Translations under genes and position numbers: made by a program
Part shown: piece after piece, positions 44,281 through 53,947 of the stretch
Position numbering within the stretch: position 1 is the stretch's first letter
How the letters are laid out: every line of letters starts with the position of its first letter
Notes under the pieces: model-generated
Seen by the model: only the letters and a program-made list of their open reading frames with translations
What the model was told of the DNA's origin: nothing
The model's database searches: none
Source of the DNA: Rhizobium sp. ICMP 5592
GTDB taxonomy: Bacteria; Pseudomonadota; Alphaproteobacteria; Rhizobiales; Rhizobiaceae
Length of the DNA stretch: 64,000 nucleotides
Assembly: GCF_009498525.1 (NCBI RefSeq)
Contig: NZ_QSNT01000001.1
Span: 1,139,083 to 1,203,082, forward strand
Direction: 5' to 3'

Positions 44281-45366
44281 ATGACTGAGACAATCAAACG
44301 CGATTACAGCTTGCTTGGTCCGAGCGGCAAGCGAGCCGTCGAAACAGGGCTGGCGGCGGCGGAATGGTATCATACGGATATTCCGCGCAAGGAAATGAAG
44401 GCGCTGATGCAGCGCTCCGACAAGGCCGCCATTCGCGACACGGTCATCTGGCTGGGCAGCATGGCGATCTTCGCCGGCCTCGGCATCTATTTCTGGGGCT
44501 CGTGGCTCTCGCTTCCCTTCTTCTTCGCTTACGGCGTGCTCTACGGTTCCGCCTCCGATAGCCGCTGGCATGAATGCGGCCACGGCACGGCTTTCAAGAC
44601 CCGCTGGATGAACGACGCGGTCTATCAGATTGCTTGCTTCATGATCATGCGCAATCCGGTGACCTGGCGCTGGAGCCACACGCGTCACCACACCGACACC
44701 GTCATCGTTGGCCGCGATCCGGAAATCGCCGTCATGCGGCCGCCGGATCTCCTGCGCCTGGTCCTGAATTTCTTCGGTATTCTCGATGCCGCCTATGGCA
44801 TGCTGGACATGATCCGCAATGCTGCCGGCCTCGTCAGCGCCGAGGAAAAGACCTTTATTCCCGAGCAGGAGCAGCCGAAGGCGATCCGCATCGCTCGCAT
44901 CTGGGCTGCCATCTATGTCGTGACGATCGCAGCGGCTATTTCCATGGGCTCGATTCTGCCGCTGGTGCTGATTGGTCTGCCGCGGCTCTATGGCGCCTGG
45001 CATCATGTCTTGACCGGCCTGCTGCAGCATGGCGGCCTTGCCGACAATGTCATCGATCACCGACTGAACAGCCGGACGGTGCTGATGAATCCGATCAGCC
45101 GCTTCATCTATTGGAACATGAACTACCATGTCGAGCATCACATGTTCCCGATGGTGCCTTACCATGCATTGCCGAAGCTGCATGCGATGATCAAGCATGA
45201 TCTTCCGCAGCCTAATCCGTCCATGTGGTCGGGTTATTGCGAGATGATCCCGGCCTTTCTCCGCCAGCTTCGCAATGAGGATTATTTCCTGAAGCGCGAG
45301 CTGCCGCCGACGGCGCGGCCCTATCGGGAAGAGTTCCACAGCGCATTGCCCGAAGCGGCACAATAA
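44281..45366 (+). CDS. mocD: MocD-like membrane di-iron oxygenase (fatty-acid-desaturase fold)
   Basis: A 361-residue membrane enzyme with the three histidine boxes of the desaturase/alkane hydroxylase class: HECGHG, SHTRHHTDT and YHVEHHMFP. Membrane segments flank them (TVIWLGSMAIFAGLGIYFW; IYVVTIAAAISMGSI). Followed by a Rieske ferredoxin and a ferredoxin reductase, it matches the MocD-MocE-MocF order of rhizopine catabolism, where it is thought to demethylate 3-O-methyl-scyllo-inosamine. Fatty-acid or other hydrocarbon substrates remain possible. Confidence 0.82.
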   Translation: MTETIKRDYSLLGPSGKRAVETGLAAAEWYHTDIPRKEMKALMQRSDKAAIRDTVIWLGSMAIFAGLGIYFWGSWLSLPFFFAYGVLYGSASDSRWHECGHGTAFKTRWMNDAVYQIACFMIMRNPVTWRWSHTRHHTDTVIVGRDPEIAVMRPPDLLRLVLNFFGILDAAYGMLDMIRNAAGLVSAEEKTFIPEQEQPKAIRIARIWAAIYVVTIAAAISMGSILPLVLIGLPRLYGAWHHVLTGLLQHGGLADNVIDHRLNSRTVLMNPISRFIYWNMNYHVEHHMFPMVPYHALPKLHAMIKHDLPQPNPSMWSGYCEMIPAFLRQLRNEDYFLKRELPPTARPYREEFHSALPEAAQ

Positions 45367-45397
45367 CTGGCAAAAGACTACAAACAGGGAGGCAGAA

Positions 45398-45712
45398 ATG
45401 AGCGGCAATTGGATCGAGGTCTGCGCAGCCGATGCGATAGACGAGGAAGATGTGATGCGCTTCGACCATGGCGGACGGACCTTCGCCATTTATCGCAGTC
45501 CGGAAGACGATTACTTCGCGACCGACGGTCTCTGCACGCATGAGCAGATCCATCTCGCCGACGGGCTGGTCATGGACAACATTATCGAATGTCCGAAGCA
45601 CAATGGCCGTTTCGACTACCGGACCGGGGAGGCCAAGGGCGCGCCCGTCTGCGTCAACCTCAAGACCTATCCGGTCAAGGTCGAAGGCGGCACCGTCTTC
45701 ATTGCGGTGTAA
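45398..45712 (+). CDS. mocE: MocE-like Rieske 2Fe-2S ferredoxin
   Basis: A 104-residue Rieske protein. The cluster ligands are in CTHEQIHLADG (Cys-x-His) and CPKHNGRFDY (Cys-x2-His). GGAGG lies upstream of the ATG. It should pass electrons from the reductase encoded next to the oxygenase encoded before it. Confidence 0.9.
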   Translation: MSGNWIEVCAADAIDEEDVMRFDHGGRTFAIYRSPEDDYFATDGLCTHEQIHLADGLVMDNIIECPKHNGRFDYRTGEAKGAPVCVNLKTYPVKVEGGTVFIAV

Positions 45713-45722
45713 GGAGAAGACC

Positions 45723-46949
45723 ATGCCGCATTTCGTCATCGTCGGAGCAGGGGAATGCGGCGCGCGCGCCGCCTTTGCACTGAGAGAGAAGGGCTTTGAA
45801 GGCGACATCACCCTGATCGGTGGCGAACCGGTCGCGCCCTATGAACGCCCACCGCTCTCGAAGGAAGGGCTTGCCCACACAGCCGAACCGAAATTCGTGG
45901 CGGCATTGGAGCGTTACGTGGAGCAGCACATCGACTTGCGGCTGGGCATCGATGTGATCGACATCGATCCGACTACCAAGGTGGTCACGCTCGCTGGCGG
46001 TGAAGAGCTTGGCTACGACAAACTGTTGCTGGCAACAGGGGCATCCGCACGCGCCTTTCCGGGCCTTGGCGCGATTAGCGAACGTATTCGCGTACTCCGC
46101 ACGCACGCCGATGCTTGCGCCTTGCAATCGGCCCTTCATCTTGGTCAGCACATCGCCATCATCGGCGGCGGCTTCATCGGTCTCGAACTGGCGGCCACGG
46201 CGCGCAAGCTTGGCGTGGAGGTTACGGTCATCGAGGGCCTGCCCCGCATTCTGAAGCGCGGTGTGCCGGAGGAGATTGCCGAGGTCATAACCGAGCGCCA
46301 TCGGCAAGAAGGCGTCGATATAAGCTGCGGCGAGACTATCGTTGCCGTCGAGGAGGGAGCGGATAGCGTGGTTATCCGCCTGGCAGGCGGCAAGATCATT
46401 TCCGCCGATCTTGTCCTGGTCGGCATCGGTGCCCTGCCGAATGTCGTGCTGGCAGAAAAAGCAGGCCTTGCGCTCGACAACGGCATCGCCGTCAACGAGC
46501 GGCTCGAAACCTCCGGAGCCGATATTTTTGCGGCCGGCGACTGCTGTTCTTTCCCGCTGGCGCTTTATGGCGGGCGGCGGGTTCGGCTGGAATCCTGGCG
46601 CAATGCGCAGGAACAGGGAACGCTGGCCGCCGGCAACATGCTCGGCGAGTGGAGCAGCATTTCCGCCGTGCCGTGGTTCTGGTCTGATCAATATGATCTG
46701 ACGTTGCAGATCGCCGGCCTCGCCGATGGTGCTACGACATTGCTCAGACGGGATCTCTCCGACGGGGCCTTCATCCTCTTTCATCTCGACGATACGGGTC
46801 GGCTTCTCGCGGCGAGTGGCATCGGGCATGGCAACGCTGTTGCCCGCGACATCCGCCTTGCCGAAATGCTGATCGCCGCCCGCGCGCACCCAGATCCGGA
46901 GGCGCTGACGGCAAGCCATATTAAACTGAAATCGCTTCTTGCAGCATGA
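45723..46949 (+). CDS. mocF: MocF-like ferredoxin reductase (FAD/NAD)
   Basis: A 408-residue pyridine-nucleotide-disulfide-type reductase. FAD motif VIVGAGECGARAA at the start, NAD motif IIGGGFIGLELAATARKLGV in the middle and the second FAD motif ADIFAAGDCCSFPL. The C-terminal reductase domain (WRNAQEQGTLAAGNML, PWFWSDQYDLTLQIAG) is typical of Rieske-oxygenase reductases such as BphA4. The frame can be read from 45468, but ATG 45723 follows GGAGAAG and the real N-terminus. Confidence 0.9.
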   Translation: MPHFVIVGAGECGARAAFALREKGFEGDITLIGGEPVAPYERPPLSKEGLAHTAEPKFVAALERYVEQHIDLRLGIDVIDIDPTTKVVTLAGGEELGYDKLLLATGASARAFPGLGAISERIRVLRTHADACALQSALHLGQHIAIIGGGFIGLELAATARKLGVEVTVIEGLPRILKRGVPEEIAEVITERHRQEGVDISCGETIVAVEEGADSVVIRLAGGKIISADLVLVGIGALPNVVLAEKAGLALDNGIAVNERLETSGADIFAAGDCCSFPLALYGGRRVRLESWRNAQEQGTLAAGNMLGEWSSISAVPWFWSDQYDLTLQIAGLADGATTLLRRDLSDGAFILFHLDDTGRLLAASGIGHGNAVARDIRLAEMLIAARAHPDPEALTASHIKLKSLLAA

Positions 46950-47031
46950 TCCACGCCCAAAGAGCCGGCCTGCCCTTGACGATCGGCCAGGAACGGCAAA
47001 TGTCTCCCTATTCAATCACCTGGGGGATACG

Positions 47032-47592
47032 ATGAAGATTCTGGGCATATCGGGCAGCCTCCGCAAAGGCTCCTTCAACACGGCGCTACTGCGTGCCGCT
47101 GTCGAACTGGCGCCGGCGGGCGTCGAGTTCTTCGCTGCTACCATCCATGGCGTGCCGCTTTATGACGCCGATCTCGAGGCGGACGAAGGTATTCCGGAGA
47201 AGGTGACCGAGCTGAAGGAGCTGGCTGCCGCCGCGGATGGCTTGATCCTGTTCACGCCGGAATACAACAATTCGCTTCCCGGCGTCTTCAAGAACGCGAT
47301 CGATTGGATGAGCCGGCCGTCGACCGACATTTCCCGCATCTTCGGGGCAAAGCCCGTCGCCATCCTCGGCGCGTCGCCCGGCAATTTCGGGACGATCCTC
47401 AGCCAGAACGCCTGGTTGCCGGTGCTGCGAACGCTTGGCACCAATCCGTGGTTCGGCGGCCGGCTGATGGTCTCGCGCGCCGGCAGTGTTTTCGACGCGG
47501 AAGGTAAAATTGTCGACGAGAAAGTGAAGCACAACCTCGCTGCTTTCATTGAGGGATTTGCGGCCTTTGTCGAGGGGACGAAAAAGAGCTGA
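47032..47592 (+). CDS. NAD(P)H-dependent FMN reductase
   Basis: A 186-residue flavodoxin-fold reductase. Motifs: ILGISGSLRKGSFNTALLRA for FMN phosphate and FTPEYNNSLPGVFKNAIDW for the isoalloxazine. It resembles chromate reductase/quinone reductase ChrR-type proteins. Start ATG 47032 is preceded by GGGGGA. It follows the reductase gene by about 80 bp and may be separate from the moc-like operon. Confidence 0.9.
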   Translation: MKILGISGSLRKGSFNTALLRAAVELAPAGVEFFAATIHGVPLYDADLEADEGIPEKVTELKELAAAADGLILFTPEYNNSLPGVFKNAIDWMSRPSTDISRIFGAKPVAILGASPGNFGTILSQNAWLPVLRTLGTNPWFGGRLMVSRAGSVFDAEGKIVDEKVKHNLAAFIEGFAAFVEGTKKS

Positions 47593-47720
47593 TCCGCACA
47601 TTTCATGCGCGAAGTGTTTCCTTAAAGCCTATGATTGAAAGATCGCATGGCCTATTCTGATCTACAACGCCGATTCAGCCGGTGCTTCCGGGGCCGCATA
47701 CAATCTTCCTTCGAGCCGAA

Positions 47721-48608
47721 ATGAAATCCAACACTGCCGGTTATGTCTTCACGCTGTTGGCGATCAGTATTTTCGCCATTCAGGACGGCATCTCCAAACA
47801 TCTGGTCAGCGCCTATCCGCCGCTTTTCGTGGCGATGATCCGCTATTGGGGTTTCATGCTGTTTGCGATCGCGCTGGCGGCGCGCTCGCCGGGTGGATTG
47901 CGCGCAGCCGTCTACACCAGAAAGCCCGGTCTGCAGGTCGTTCGTGGGCTGCTGCTTGCCTTGCAGATCGTCATCGCCATTTCGTCTTTCGTCATGGTCG
48001 GCCTTGCGCATTCGCAGGCGATCTTCTCGTCCGGCCCGCTAATCGTGGCGCTGCTGTCCGTACCGATCCTCGGCGAAAAGGTCGGCTGGCGGCGCTGGCT
48101 GGCGATCTCCGTCGGTTTTGTCGGGGTGCTGTTGATCCTGAAGCCCGAAAGCGGCTTTTTCGACGTCCGCTTCCTAGTGCCGCTGGCGGGCGCCCTGGTG
48201 TTTTCGCTCTATGTCGTCATCACCCGCTATGTGAGCCGGGTGGATTCGTCGATGACGAGCTTCTTCTATACAGGGGTTGTGGGGGCGGTTGCGATGAGCA
48301 TTGTCGGACCATTTTTCTGGACACCGCTGCTGCCATCCGACTGGGTCTTCATGGGCCTGCTCTGCCTGACCGGCATGACGAGCCACTATTTCCTCATCCG
48401 CGCCTATGATCTTCTGGACGCGGTGGTGATCCAGCCGCTCACCTATCTCCAACTCGTCTTTTCCGCCATCATCGGCGTCACGATTTTCGGCGAAACGCTC
48501 GGAATCAATATGATTGTCGGGGCCGTCATCGTCGTCGGCGCGGGCATTTTCACGATCTGGCGTGAAAATGCCCTGGCCAAGTCACGGTCGAAGGGTGCTG
48601 GTCGGTAG
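47721..48608 (+). CDS. DMT-superfamily (EamA) transporter
   Basis: A 295-residue membrane protein with ten hydrophobic segments in two EamA repeats, the usual drug/metabolite exporter layout. The first repeat begins VFTLLAISIFAIQDGISKHL; the second carries ISVGFVGVLLILKPESGFF just before it. ATG 47721 is preferred over a frame opening at 47682. It is convergent with exoP; their stops are only six bases apart. The substrate is unknown. Confidence 0.9.
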   Translation: MKSNTAGYVFTLLAISIFAIQDGISKHLVSAYPPLFVAMIRYWGFMLFAIALAARSPGGLRAAVYTRKPGLQVVRGLLLALQIVIAISSFVMVGLAHSQAIFSSGPLIVALLSVPILGEKVGWRRWLAISVGFVGVLLILKPESGFFDVRFLVPLAGALVFSLYVVITRYVSRVDSSMTSFFYTGVVGAVAMSIVGPFFWTPLLPSDWVFMGLLCLTGMTSHYFLIRAYDLLDAVVIQPLTYLQLVFSAIIGVTIFGETLGINMIVGAVIVVGAGIFTIWRENALAKSRSKGAGR

Positions 48609-48627
48609 AGGCTTTTACGCCTCTACC
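48604..48627. terminator. Bidirectional hairpin embedding both convergent stop codons
   Basis: A perfect 9-bp inverted repeat (GGTAGAGGC, loop TTTTAC, GCCTCTACC). The DMT gene's TAG is within the left arm and the exoP TAA lies in the loop. It probably ends transcription from both sides and keeps exo and transporter transcripts apart. Confidence 0.65.
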
Positions 48628-50966
48628 TGAGTCTTCGGATGGTCTTCGGTGTAGTAGCTGACATACTTCTGCCGGTAGCGTTCGGTGGCGCCGAACTCGC
48701 TATAGCGCGCCAGTTCCGACATGTCGGTCTTGTTGAGGATAACACCGAGGACGCGCGAGTTGATCTGCGGCTCCTGTTCCAGCAAATCCCTGACAAGACT
48801 GGTCGGCGTCGCGCCCCATTCGGCAACGAGCAGGAAGGCGTCCACCTGCGGCGCGAAAGCCTTGGCGTCGATGACAGGTCCGAGCGGCGCAAGATCGACG
48901 ACGATATAGTCGAACATTTTACGTGCGTTTTCCATCAGCGTCATCATGCCTTGCGAGGACAAAAGCTCGCTGGTGTGAAGCAGATGATCGCGCAACACCA
49001 CCGGCAGGATGGCAAGCTTGGTACGCGGATCGACCTTGACAGCGCTTGCCCACGGAACTTCGCCGAGAGCAGCTTCGATAAGGCCGACCTGAGGAGGCGT
49101 CTTCAGTGTCCGGCTCAAACCCGGATTGCGCAAGTCGGCGTCGATCAGCAGTGTCCGCTTGCCACTGCTGGCGAGCAGGGCGGCGAAATTGGCGGCTGTC
49201 GTTGACTTGCCTTCGCCCGGCAGCGCCGAGACGACACCGATCACCCGATCCGCACGTCCCTGCAGCATGACATCGCTGGCAAGCTTGGCGTTTCGCAGGG
49301 TCTCGGCGAACATCGAACGTGGCGCCTCGACGGAGACACGCATGATGCGTTCGAAGGCAACGCCGCTTTCGCCCTCGTCGGTAGTTGTCGTTGCCATCGC
49401 CGGCATCGGACCAGCCTTGCGCTTGTTTTTCTTTTTCGGGAAGCCTTGTTGGCCGAGCAACGGCAGGTAGCCCAGGAATTTGAGACCGAGCGCTGCGCGC
49501 ACGTCTGCTTCGACGCGGAAAAAGCGATCGCGGAACTCCTGGAAGGCGGCAAAGGCACCACCGGCCATCAGGCCGAGAATGATCGAAAGCGCCATGACGA
49601 GCGTCTTCTTCGGGCTTGACGGCGCGGTCGGAACGCCGGCGGCGGATATGACGCGCGCCTTGGCGATCGGGAAGGACCGCTGTTGCGCTGCGGCTTCGAA
49701 GCGACCCAGATAGGATTCGTACAGCGTCTTCAGCGCCGTCGCCTTCTGGTTCAGCTCGTTCAGCTGCACGAGGGATTTGTTGGCTTCGGAATTCTTGCCG
49801 ACCATGCCCTCGATGCTGCTACGCAGCGATGTCGCGCGCGATTGCGCCACGTCAAATTCATTCTTGTAGCTCGCCGTCAGTTGTTGAAGCTCCTCATAGA
49901 TCTGACGGGTGATGTCCTGGCGCTCCGCCTTCAAGGCCACGGCCTGCGGATGGTTGGCGCCGAAATTCTGCGTCACATCCTGCTCGCGCTTCTGTACTGC
50001 GAGATAGCGGGTCTTCAGATCCTGCAGGACGCTGTTGCCGGACTGGCTGGACGAGATCGTCGCGTTCTTTACCGCATTGTCCGGTCCCTGGTCGATGATC
50101 GACTTGTACTGGTTATAGCGGGCGGAGGCGCTGGCGGTATCGGCCTGGGCGATGATCAACTGCTTGTTCAGATCGGAGATCTGCTGCTCCGACATCAATT
50201 CGCCGCCGGTCGAGGTCAAGCCGTTCTCGGCCTTATACTTCTCGACGTCGAGCGATGCCATCTGCGCGCGCTGGCGCAGGTCGTTCAGCCGCTCCTGCAG
50301 CCAGACGGATGCGCGCTCGGTCGCATCGAAATTGGCGTTGAGCTGGTCGGTCAGATAGGCGTCCGCATAGGCGCTGGTGATCTTTCCCGCCAGTATCGGA
50401 TCGGTCGAGGTGAAGGATACCAGAATAACGGAGCTGCGGGTGACGCGCTCGACCTTGAGAGCGTCCTGCAGCGTGGCTGCTATGAGCTGACGTTTCGCTT
50501 CCCGTGCTTCCGCAGGCGTCAGGGGAGGCTTTGCGGGTTTGAAGACGCTGGCGATCAGCTTTACGCCGGATTTGATCAATGCCACAGGCGACTGCGGCGG
50601 ATTGGCGAATGCGTCATTGTCGATGAGACCGGTCGTATCGACAACGCGCAAGGCCATCTCGTTGGATTTGAGGATTTCGACGGCGCTGGCAATATCCATA
50701 TCAGCCTGCTGGCTGCTGGTCGGTGGCGGTTGGTCTTCCGCATATTTGGTCATGGTTTCATCGAGCAATATCTGCGTCGCCGATGTATAGCCGGGGGTGG
50801 CGACCAGCAGATAGGCGATCGCCAGCCCAACGAAGACGGCGACGCCGAGCATGATTGTGCGGATGCGGCGGATCACCACCGCCATCAGGCGATCGAGGTC
50901 AATGAAGCCATCCTGCTCCTCCGCTTTGGGGGTAGCGCTATGGAAGGTGAAGTTTTTCTGATGCAT
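48615..50966 (-). CDS. exoP: ExoP: Wzc/Wzz-type tyrosine kinase for exopolysaccharide chain length
   Basis: About 783 residues. N-terminal Wzz domain with a first membrane helix (IMLGVAVFVGLAIAYLLVAT) and a long periplasmic coiled region, closed by the Pro-rich motif PSSPKK and second helix (LVMALSIILGLMAGGAFAA). The C-terminal BY-kinase has Walker A SALPGEGKSTTAANFAAL, Walker A' LLIDADLRNPG, Walker B DYIVVDLAP and a Tyr cluster (YRQKYVSYY). It controls polymerisation and export of succinoglycan. ATG 50966 follows GAGGTGG. It is the last gene of the minus-strand exo run. Confidence 0.95.
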   Translation of the reverse strand: MHQKNFTFHSATPKAEEQDGFIDLDRLMAVVIRRIRTIMLGVAVFVGLAIAYLLVATPGYTSATQILLDETMTKYAEDQPPPTSSQQADMDIASAVEILKSNEMALRVVDTTGLIDNDAFANPPQSPVALIKSGVKLIASVFKPAKPPLTPAEAREAKRQLIAATLQDALKVERVTRSSVILVSFTSTDPILAGKITSAYADAYLTDQLNANFDATERASVWLQERLNDLRQRAQMASLDVEKYKAENGLTSTGGELMSEQQISDLNKQLIIAQADTASASARYNQYKSIIDQGPDNAVKNATISSSQSGNSVLQDLKTRYLAVQKREQDVTQNFGANHPQAVALKAERQDITRQIYEELQQLTASYKNEFDVAQSRATSLRSSIEGMVGKNSEANKSLVQLNELNQKATALKTLYESYLGRFEAAAQQRSFPIAKARVISAAGVPTAPSSPKKTLVMALSIILGLMAGGAFAAFQEFRDRFFRVEADVRAALGLKFLGYLPLLGQQGFPKKKNKRKAGPMPAMATTTTDEGESGVAFERIMRVSVEAPRSMFAETLRNAKLASDVMLQGRADRVIGVVSALPGEGKSTTAANFAALLASSGKRTLLIDADLRNPGLSRTLKTPPQVGLIEAALGEVPWASAVKVDPRTKLAILPVVLRDHLLHTSELLSSQGMMTLMENARKMFDYIVVDLAPLGPVIDAKAFAPQVDAFLLVAEWGATPTSLVRDLLEQEPQINSRVLGVILNKTDMSELARYSEFGATERYRQKYVSYYTEDHPKTQVEA

Positions 50967-51010
50967 GGCGACCACCTCGTCGGAGAAGCCCAATTGAATA
51001 ACGGCTCGGG

Positions 51011-51035
51011 GCCTGCGGCCGCCAGGGCCGCAGGC
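51011..51035 (-). promoter_or_regulatory. Strong hairpin between exoN and exoP
   Basis: A perfect 10-bp GC-only-type inverted repeat (GCCTGCGGCC, 5-base spacer, GGCCGCAGGC) sits between the exoN stop (51050) and the exoP start (50966). No T run follows on the minus strand, so it may be a partial terminator, an mRNA-processing barrier or a fold that changes the ratio of exoN to exoP. Confidence 0.55.
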
Positions 51036-51049
51036 AGAAGGGTATTGGT

Positions 51050-51955
51050 TTAAGCTGCGTTCATCTGCGCTTCGTGCGAGAGAACCAGGTTCCGGATCGA
51101 GTCATAGACGAGACCGCCAATATCGGCGCGCGCAAGCGCGAAGGCGACGTTCGCCTCGATGAAGCCTTGCTTCGATCCGCAATCGTAAGTCCGTCCATTA
51201 TAGGCCTGAGCATGGAACCCCTGTGTTTCAGACAGGCGCAGCATGCCGTCGGTGAGTTGGATCTCGTTACCAGCGCCGCGCTCTTGCCGGGCCAGGATAT
51301 CGAAGATTTCAGGCTGCAGAATATAGCGACCATTAAGGTAAAAGTTGGAAGGCGCTTCCGAAGGATGCGGCTTTTCAACCATTTTGGTCACGCCGAAGCC
51401 ATGGCGAACCGGCGCTCCCCTGCCGATAATGCCGTAGCTCGACGTTTCTTCCGGTGAGCATTCCTCGACGCCGACGACATTGCCGCCGACTTCATTATAG
51501 AGATCCATCAACCCGGCGGTGCAGCCACGCACGCCATGGCAGACCATGTCGGGCAAAAGCAGCGCGAAGGGTTCGTTGCCGATCAGGTCGCGGGCACACC
51601 AGACGGCGTGGCCGAGGCCAAGCGGCGACTGTTGGCGGGTGAAGCTGACGGAGCCGGCGCGCGGCAGAAGGCGCTCCAGTTCGGACACCTGCTTTGTCTT
51701 GCCTGCCCTGTTCAGCGAGGAAATCAGCTCCGGCGTGTCGTCGAAATGGTCTTCGATCGACGTCTTGTTGCGGCTGGTGACGAAGACGATGTGCTCGATG
51801 CCGGCTTCGATGGCTTCATCGACGGCATACTGCACCACCGGACGATCGACGATCGTCAGCATTTCCTTCGGCATTGCCTTTGTGGCTGGCAGAAAACGGG
51901 TTCCATTGCCGGCAACGGGAATGACTGCTTTTCTCACAGGAAGCTTACGGTCCAT
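51050..51955 (-). CDS. exoN: ExoN: UTP-glucose-1-phosphate uridylyltransferase
   Basis: A 301-residue GalU/ExoN nucleotidyltransferase that makes UDP-glucose. Motifs: [23 protein letters not shown] for UTP binding and [25 protein letters not shown] holds the metal-binding Asp. ATG 51955 is used; a longer frame opens further upstream inside exoO. It lies four bases after exoO. Confidence 0.95.
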   Translation of the reverse strand: MDRKLPVRKAVIPVAGNGTRFLPATKAMPKEMLTIVDRPVVQYAVDEAIEAGIEHIVFVTSRNKTSIEDHFDDTPELISSLNRAGKTKQVSELERLLPRAGSVSFTRQQSPLGLGHAVWCARDLIGNEPFALLLPDMVCHGVRGCTAGLMDLYNEVGGNVVGVEECSPEETSSYGIIGRGAPVRHGFGVTKMVEKPHPSEAPSNFYLNGRYILQPEIFDILARQERGAGNEIQLTDGMLRLSETQGFHAQAYNGRTYDCGSKQGFIEANVAFALARADIGGLVYDSIRNLVLSHEAQMNAA

Positions 51956-51959
51956 GGCT

Positions 51960-53009
51960 CTATCCTTTGTTAGAGTGAGGGCCTGCGCCCAGACTGGGGA
52001 GGGAGGAGGAGATTTGCGAGGCCGCAGCCACTTCACCGCCCGTGAGGACGGTCGTTTCGCCGCTACCCCGAAGAGAGGCGGCGAGACGACGAAGGCGAGC
52101 TGCAATCGGCATGCGCAGGTGGCGAACCGCGCGGGGATTGCGGCATGCAATCTTCAGCGCGGCCGGTAGGGCGCCATCCTTGAGGCTGTCGATCAGCATC
52201 AGGAAGGACAATACGTCCTTCAGGTTCCGCGTCCGTCGCCGCTGTGCGGCAAGGGCGGCGGCACCAAAAGGATGTTCGGCAAAAAACTTGGCATCGGCGT
52301 CGATCATCGCTTCGACGTGCTGTCGCTTCAGCACCCGTGAAATCGAACCGTCTCGGATGTAATAGAGGTAGCCCGCCGTCGGCTCGACCGCGCAGACGCC
52401 GCCCCTGGCCAGCGCTGAGGCGAGAAAGATGTAGTCCTCGCCGATCCGGAGGGTTTCCTCGAAACGCAGATGGTGCTTTTCCAGGAAGGCGCGCTCGAAG
52501 ACTGGCTTTGTGTAGCCGAGATTATGCTCGGACTGGAAAATCATGTTCGACGTGATGAATTTCGCGAGCGTCAGGATCGGCATGCGCGCAAGTATGGCTT
52601 CGGGGAACATGGCACCAACGGCCTCGTTCTCGCCCCGAATGACGTCGAGATTGTCGATCACGATCTGCGCCTCGGCCTTTTCGGCTCGGGCGATCAGCCG
52701 CGCCATGCGATCCGGACGGAGCGCATCGTCGGAATCGAGCACCGCCACCCAACGACCGCGTGCGGCATCCAGCCCGGCATTGCGCGCAGCACCTGGACCA
52801 CCGTTGCGGGGCATGGCAACGAGACGAACGCGCGGGTCTGGGTGATTACGGACGATATCCGGGGTGCTGTCGCTGGAGCAATCGTCGACGACGATGACCT
52901 CCATGCTGACCGCGCCCTGCGCCAGCGCGCTGTCGATAGCGCGCTCCAGCGTTTCCTCGGCATTGTAGGCTGCGATGACGAAGCTGACATCAGGGATGAA
53001 ATCCGTCAT
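51960..53009 (-). CDS. exoO: ExoO: family 2 glycosyltransferase
   Basis: A 349-residue GT-A transferase. [18 protein letters not shown] opens the domain; [10 protein letters not shown] and [12 protein letters not shown] give the UDP-sugar and metal-binding Asp residues. In S. meliloti ExoO adds a beta-1,6-glucose of the succinoglycan side chain. ATG 53009 overlaps exoM (stop at 53006) by ATGA. Confidence 0.92.
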   Translation of the reverse strand: MTDFIPDVSFVIAAYNAEETLERAIDSALAQGAVSMEVIVVDDCSSDSTPDIVRNHPDPRVRLVAMPRNGGPGAARNAGLDAARGRWVAVLDSDDALRPDRMARLIARAEKAEAQIVIDNLDVIRGENEAVGAMFPEAILARMPILTLAKFITSNMIFQSEHNLGYTKPVFERAFLEKHHLRFEETLRIGEDYIFLASALARGGVCAVEPTAGYLYYIRDGSISRVLKRQHVEAMIDADAKFFAEHPFGAAALAAQRRRTRNLKDVLSFLMLIDSLKDGALPAALKIACRNPRAVRHLRMPIAARLRRLAASLRGSGETTVLTGGEVAAASQISSSLPSLGAGPHSNKG

Positions 53010-53947
53010 TGCGGCGCTTTCTCCAGATTTCCGTATTGTTCGATTTCGCGGACGCCGAACAGGCCGCTGACGACGCCGGCATGCATGATGCCGCGCAGGC
53101 CATAGCGATGACGCTGTATCGGCAAGGCGGAAAGAAGCGCGGCGGTGGCGAAGCAGTAGGCGGACTTGGTGCCGGCAAGCGCAATCGCTTTCCAACGGCT
53201 AAGACCCGTCGCCGCCTCCAGAAGCATTCGTCCATGCGTCTGCCCCATGCGGTAGCGCCGCTTCGAAAGCCACGACAGCTTGGCGCGCCCGCTCGGCACC
53301 GGTTCATAGACCAAGGCATCCCCGGCAAAGGCGATACGGCCGCCCGCCTGGTGCATGTGAGCGAAAAATTCCGTGTCCTCGCCGCCGCTGCGGCCAAGCG
53401 CGAGGTTGAAGCGGCGACCGGCGAGCGAGGGCGCCTTGCGTCGCAAAAGCACGTTGCAGGTATAGCCGGTGCGGATATCGCCCGCGACCCAGACTGGCAG
53501 GGTCGAATGGAAATCGCCACGGCGCATCCAGCCGGGCGCCACGTTCGGATAGACGGCTCGCACCGGTCCGAGAACCGCGTCGGCTCCGCTCGTATCCGCC
53601 GTCACCAGCAATTCCGTCAGCCAATCTTCCGACGCCGTCTCGTCGTCATCGATGAAGGCGACGAAATCTCCGCTCGCATGCTCCAGGCAGGCGTTGCGGG
53701 CGATGGAAATATTCGAAGCGGGGCAATGCACATAGGCAATCTCGAAGGGTACGGCCGCGCGCATGGCCTCGACGCGGTCTCGCGCGCTCGGCGTGACATC
53801 GTTGTCGGCAACGATAATGCGAATGAGGGCGCCGGTCGGCATGGTCAAGACCGCCAGGGACAGCAAGGTCTGATCCAGCTCGGCACGACGATAGGTGCAC
53901 ACGGCGATATCGATCTTCACGCGCGGGCTCTCAAGGCTTTGCGTCAT
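53006..53947 (-). CDS. exoM: ExoM: family 2 glycosyltransferase
   Basis: A 313-residue GT-A transferase. IDIAVCTYRRAELDQTLLSL opens it; VADNDVTPSARD and FVAFIDDDETASEDWL give the Asp motifs, and GGEDTEFFAHM is the acceptor-site acidic stretch. In S. meliloti ExoM adds a beta-1,4-glucose. Starts and ends by ATGA overlaps with exoA and exoO. Confidence 0.92.
   Translation of the reverse strand: MTQSLESPRVKIDIAVCTYRRAELDQTLLSLAVLTMPTGALIRIIVADNDVTPSARDRVEAMRAAVPFEIAYVHCPASNISIARNACLEHASGDFVAFIDDDETASEDWLTELLVTADTSGADAVLGPVRAVYPNVAPGWMRRGDFHSTLPVWVAGDIRTGYTCNVLLRRKAPSLAGRRFNLALGRSGGEDTEFFAHMHQAGGRIAFAGDALVYEPVPSGRAKLSWLSKRRYRMGQTHGRMLLEAATGLSRWKAIALAGTKSAYCFATAALLSALPIQRHRYGLRGIMHAGVVSGLFGVREIEQYGNLEKAPQ

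Noticed and set aside
49683..51053. 456-codon plus-strand frame opposite exoP
   Set aside because: Shadow of the GC-rich exoP gene; no family resemblance and no ribosome site.
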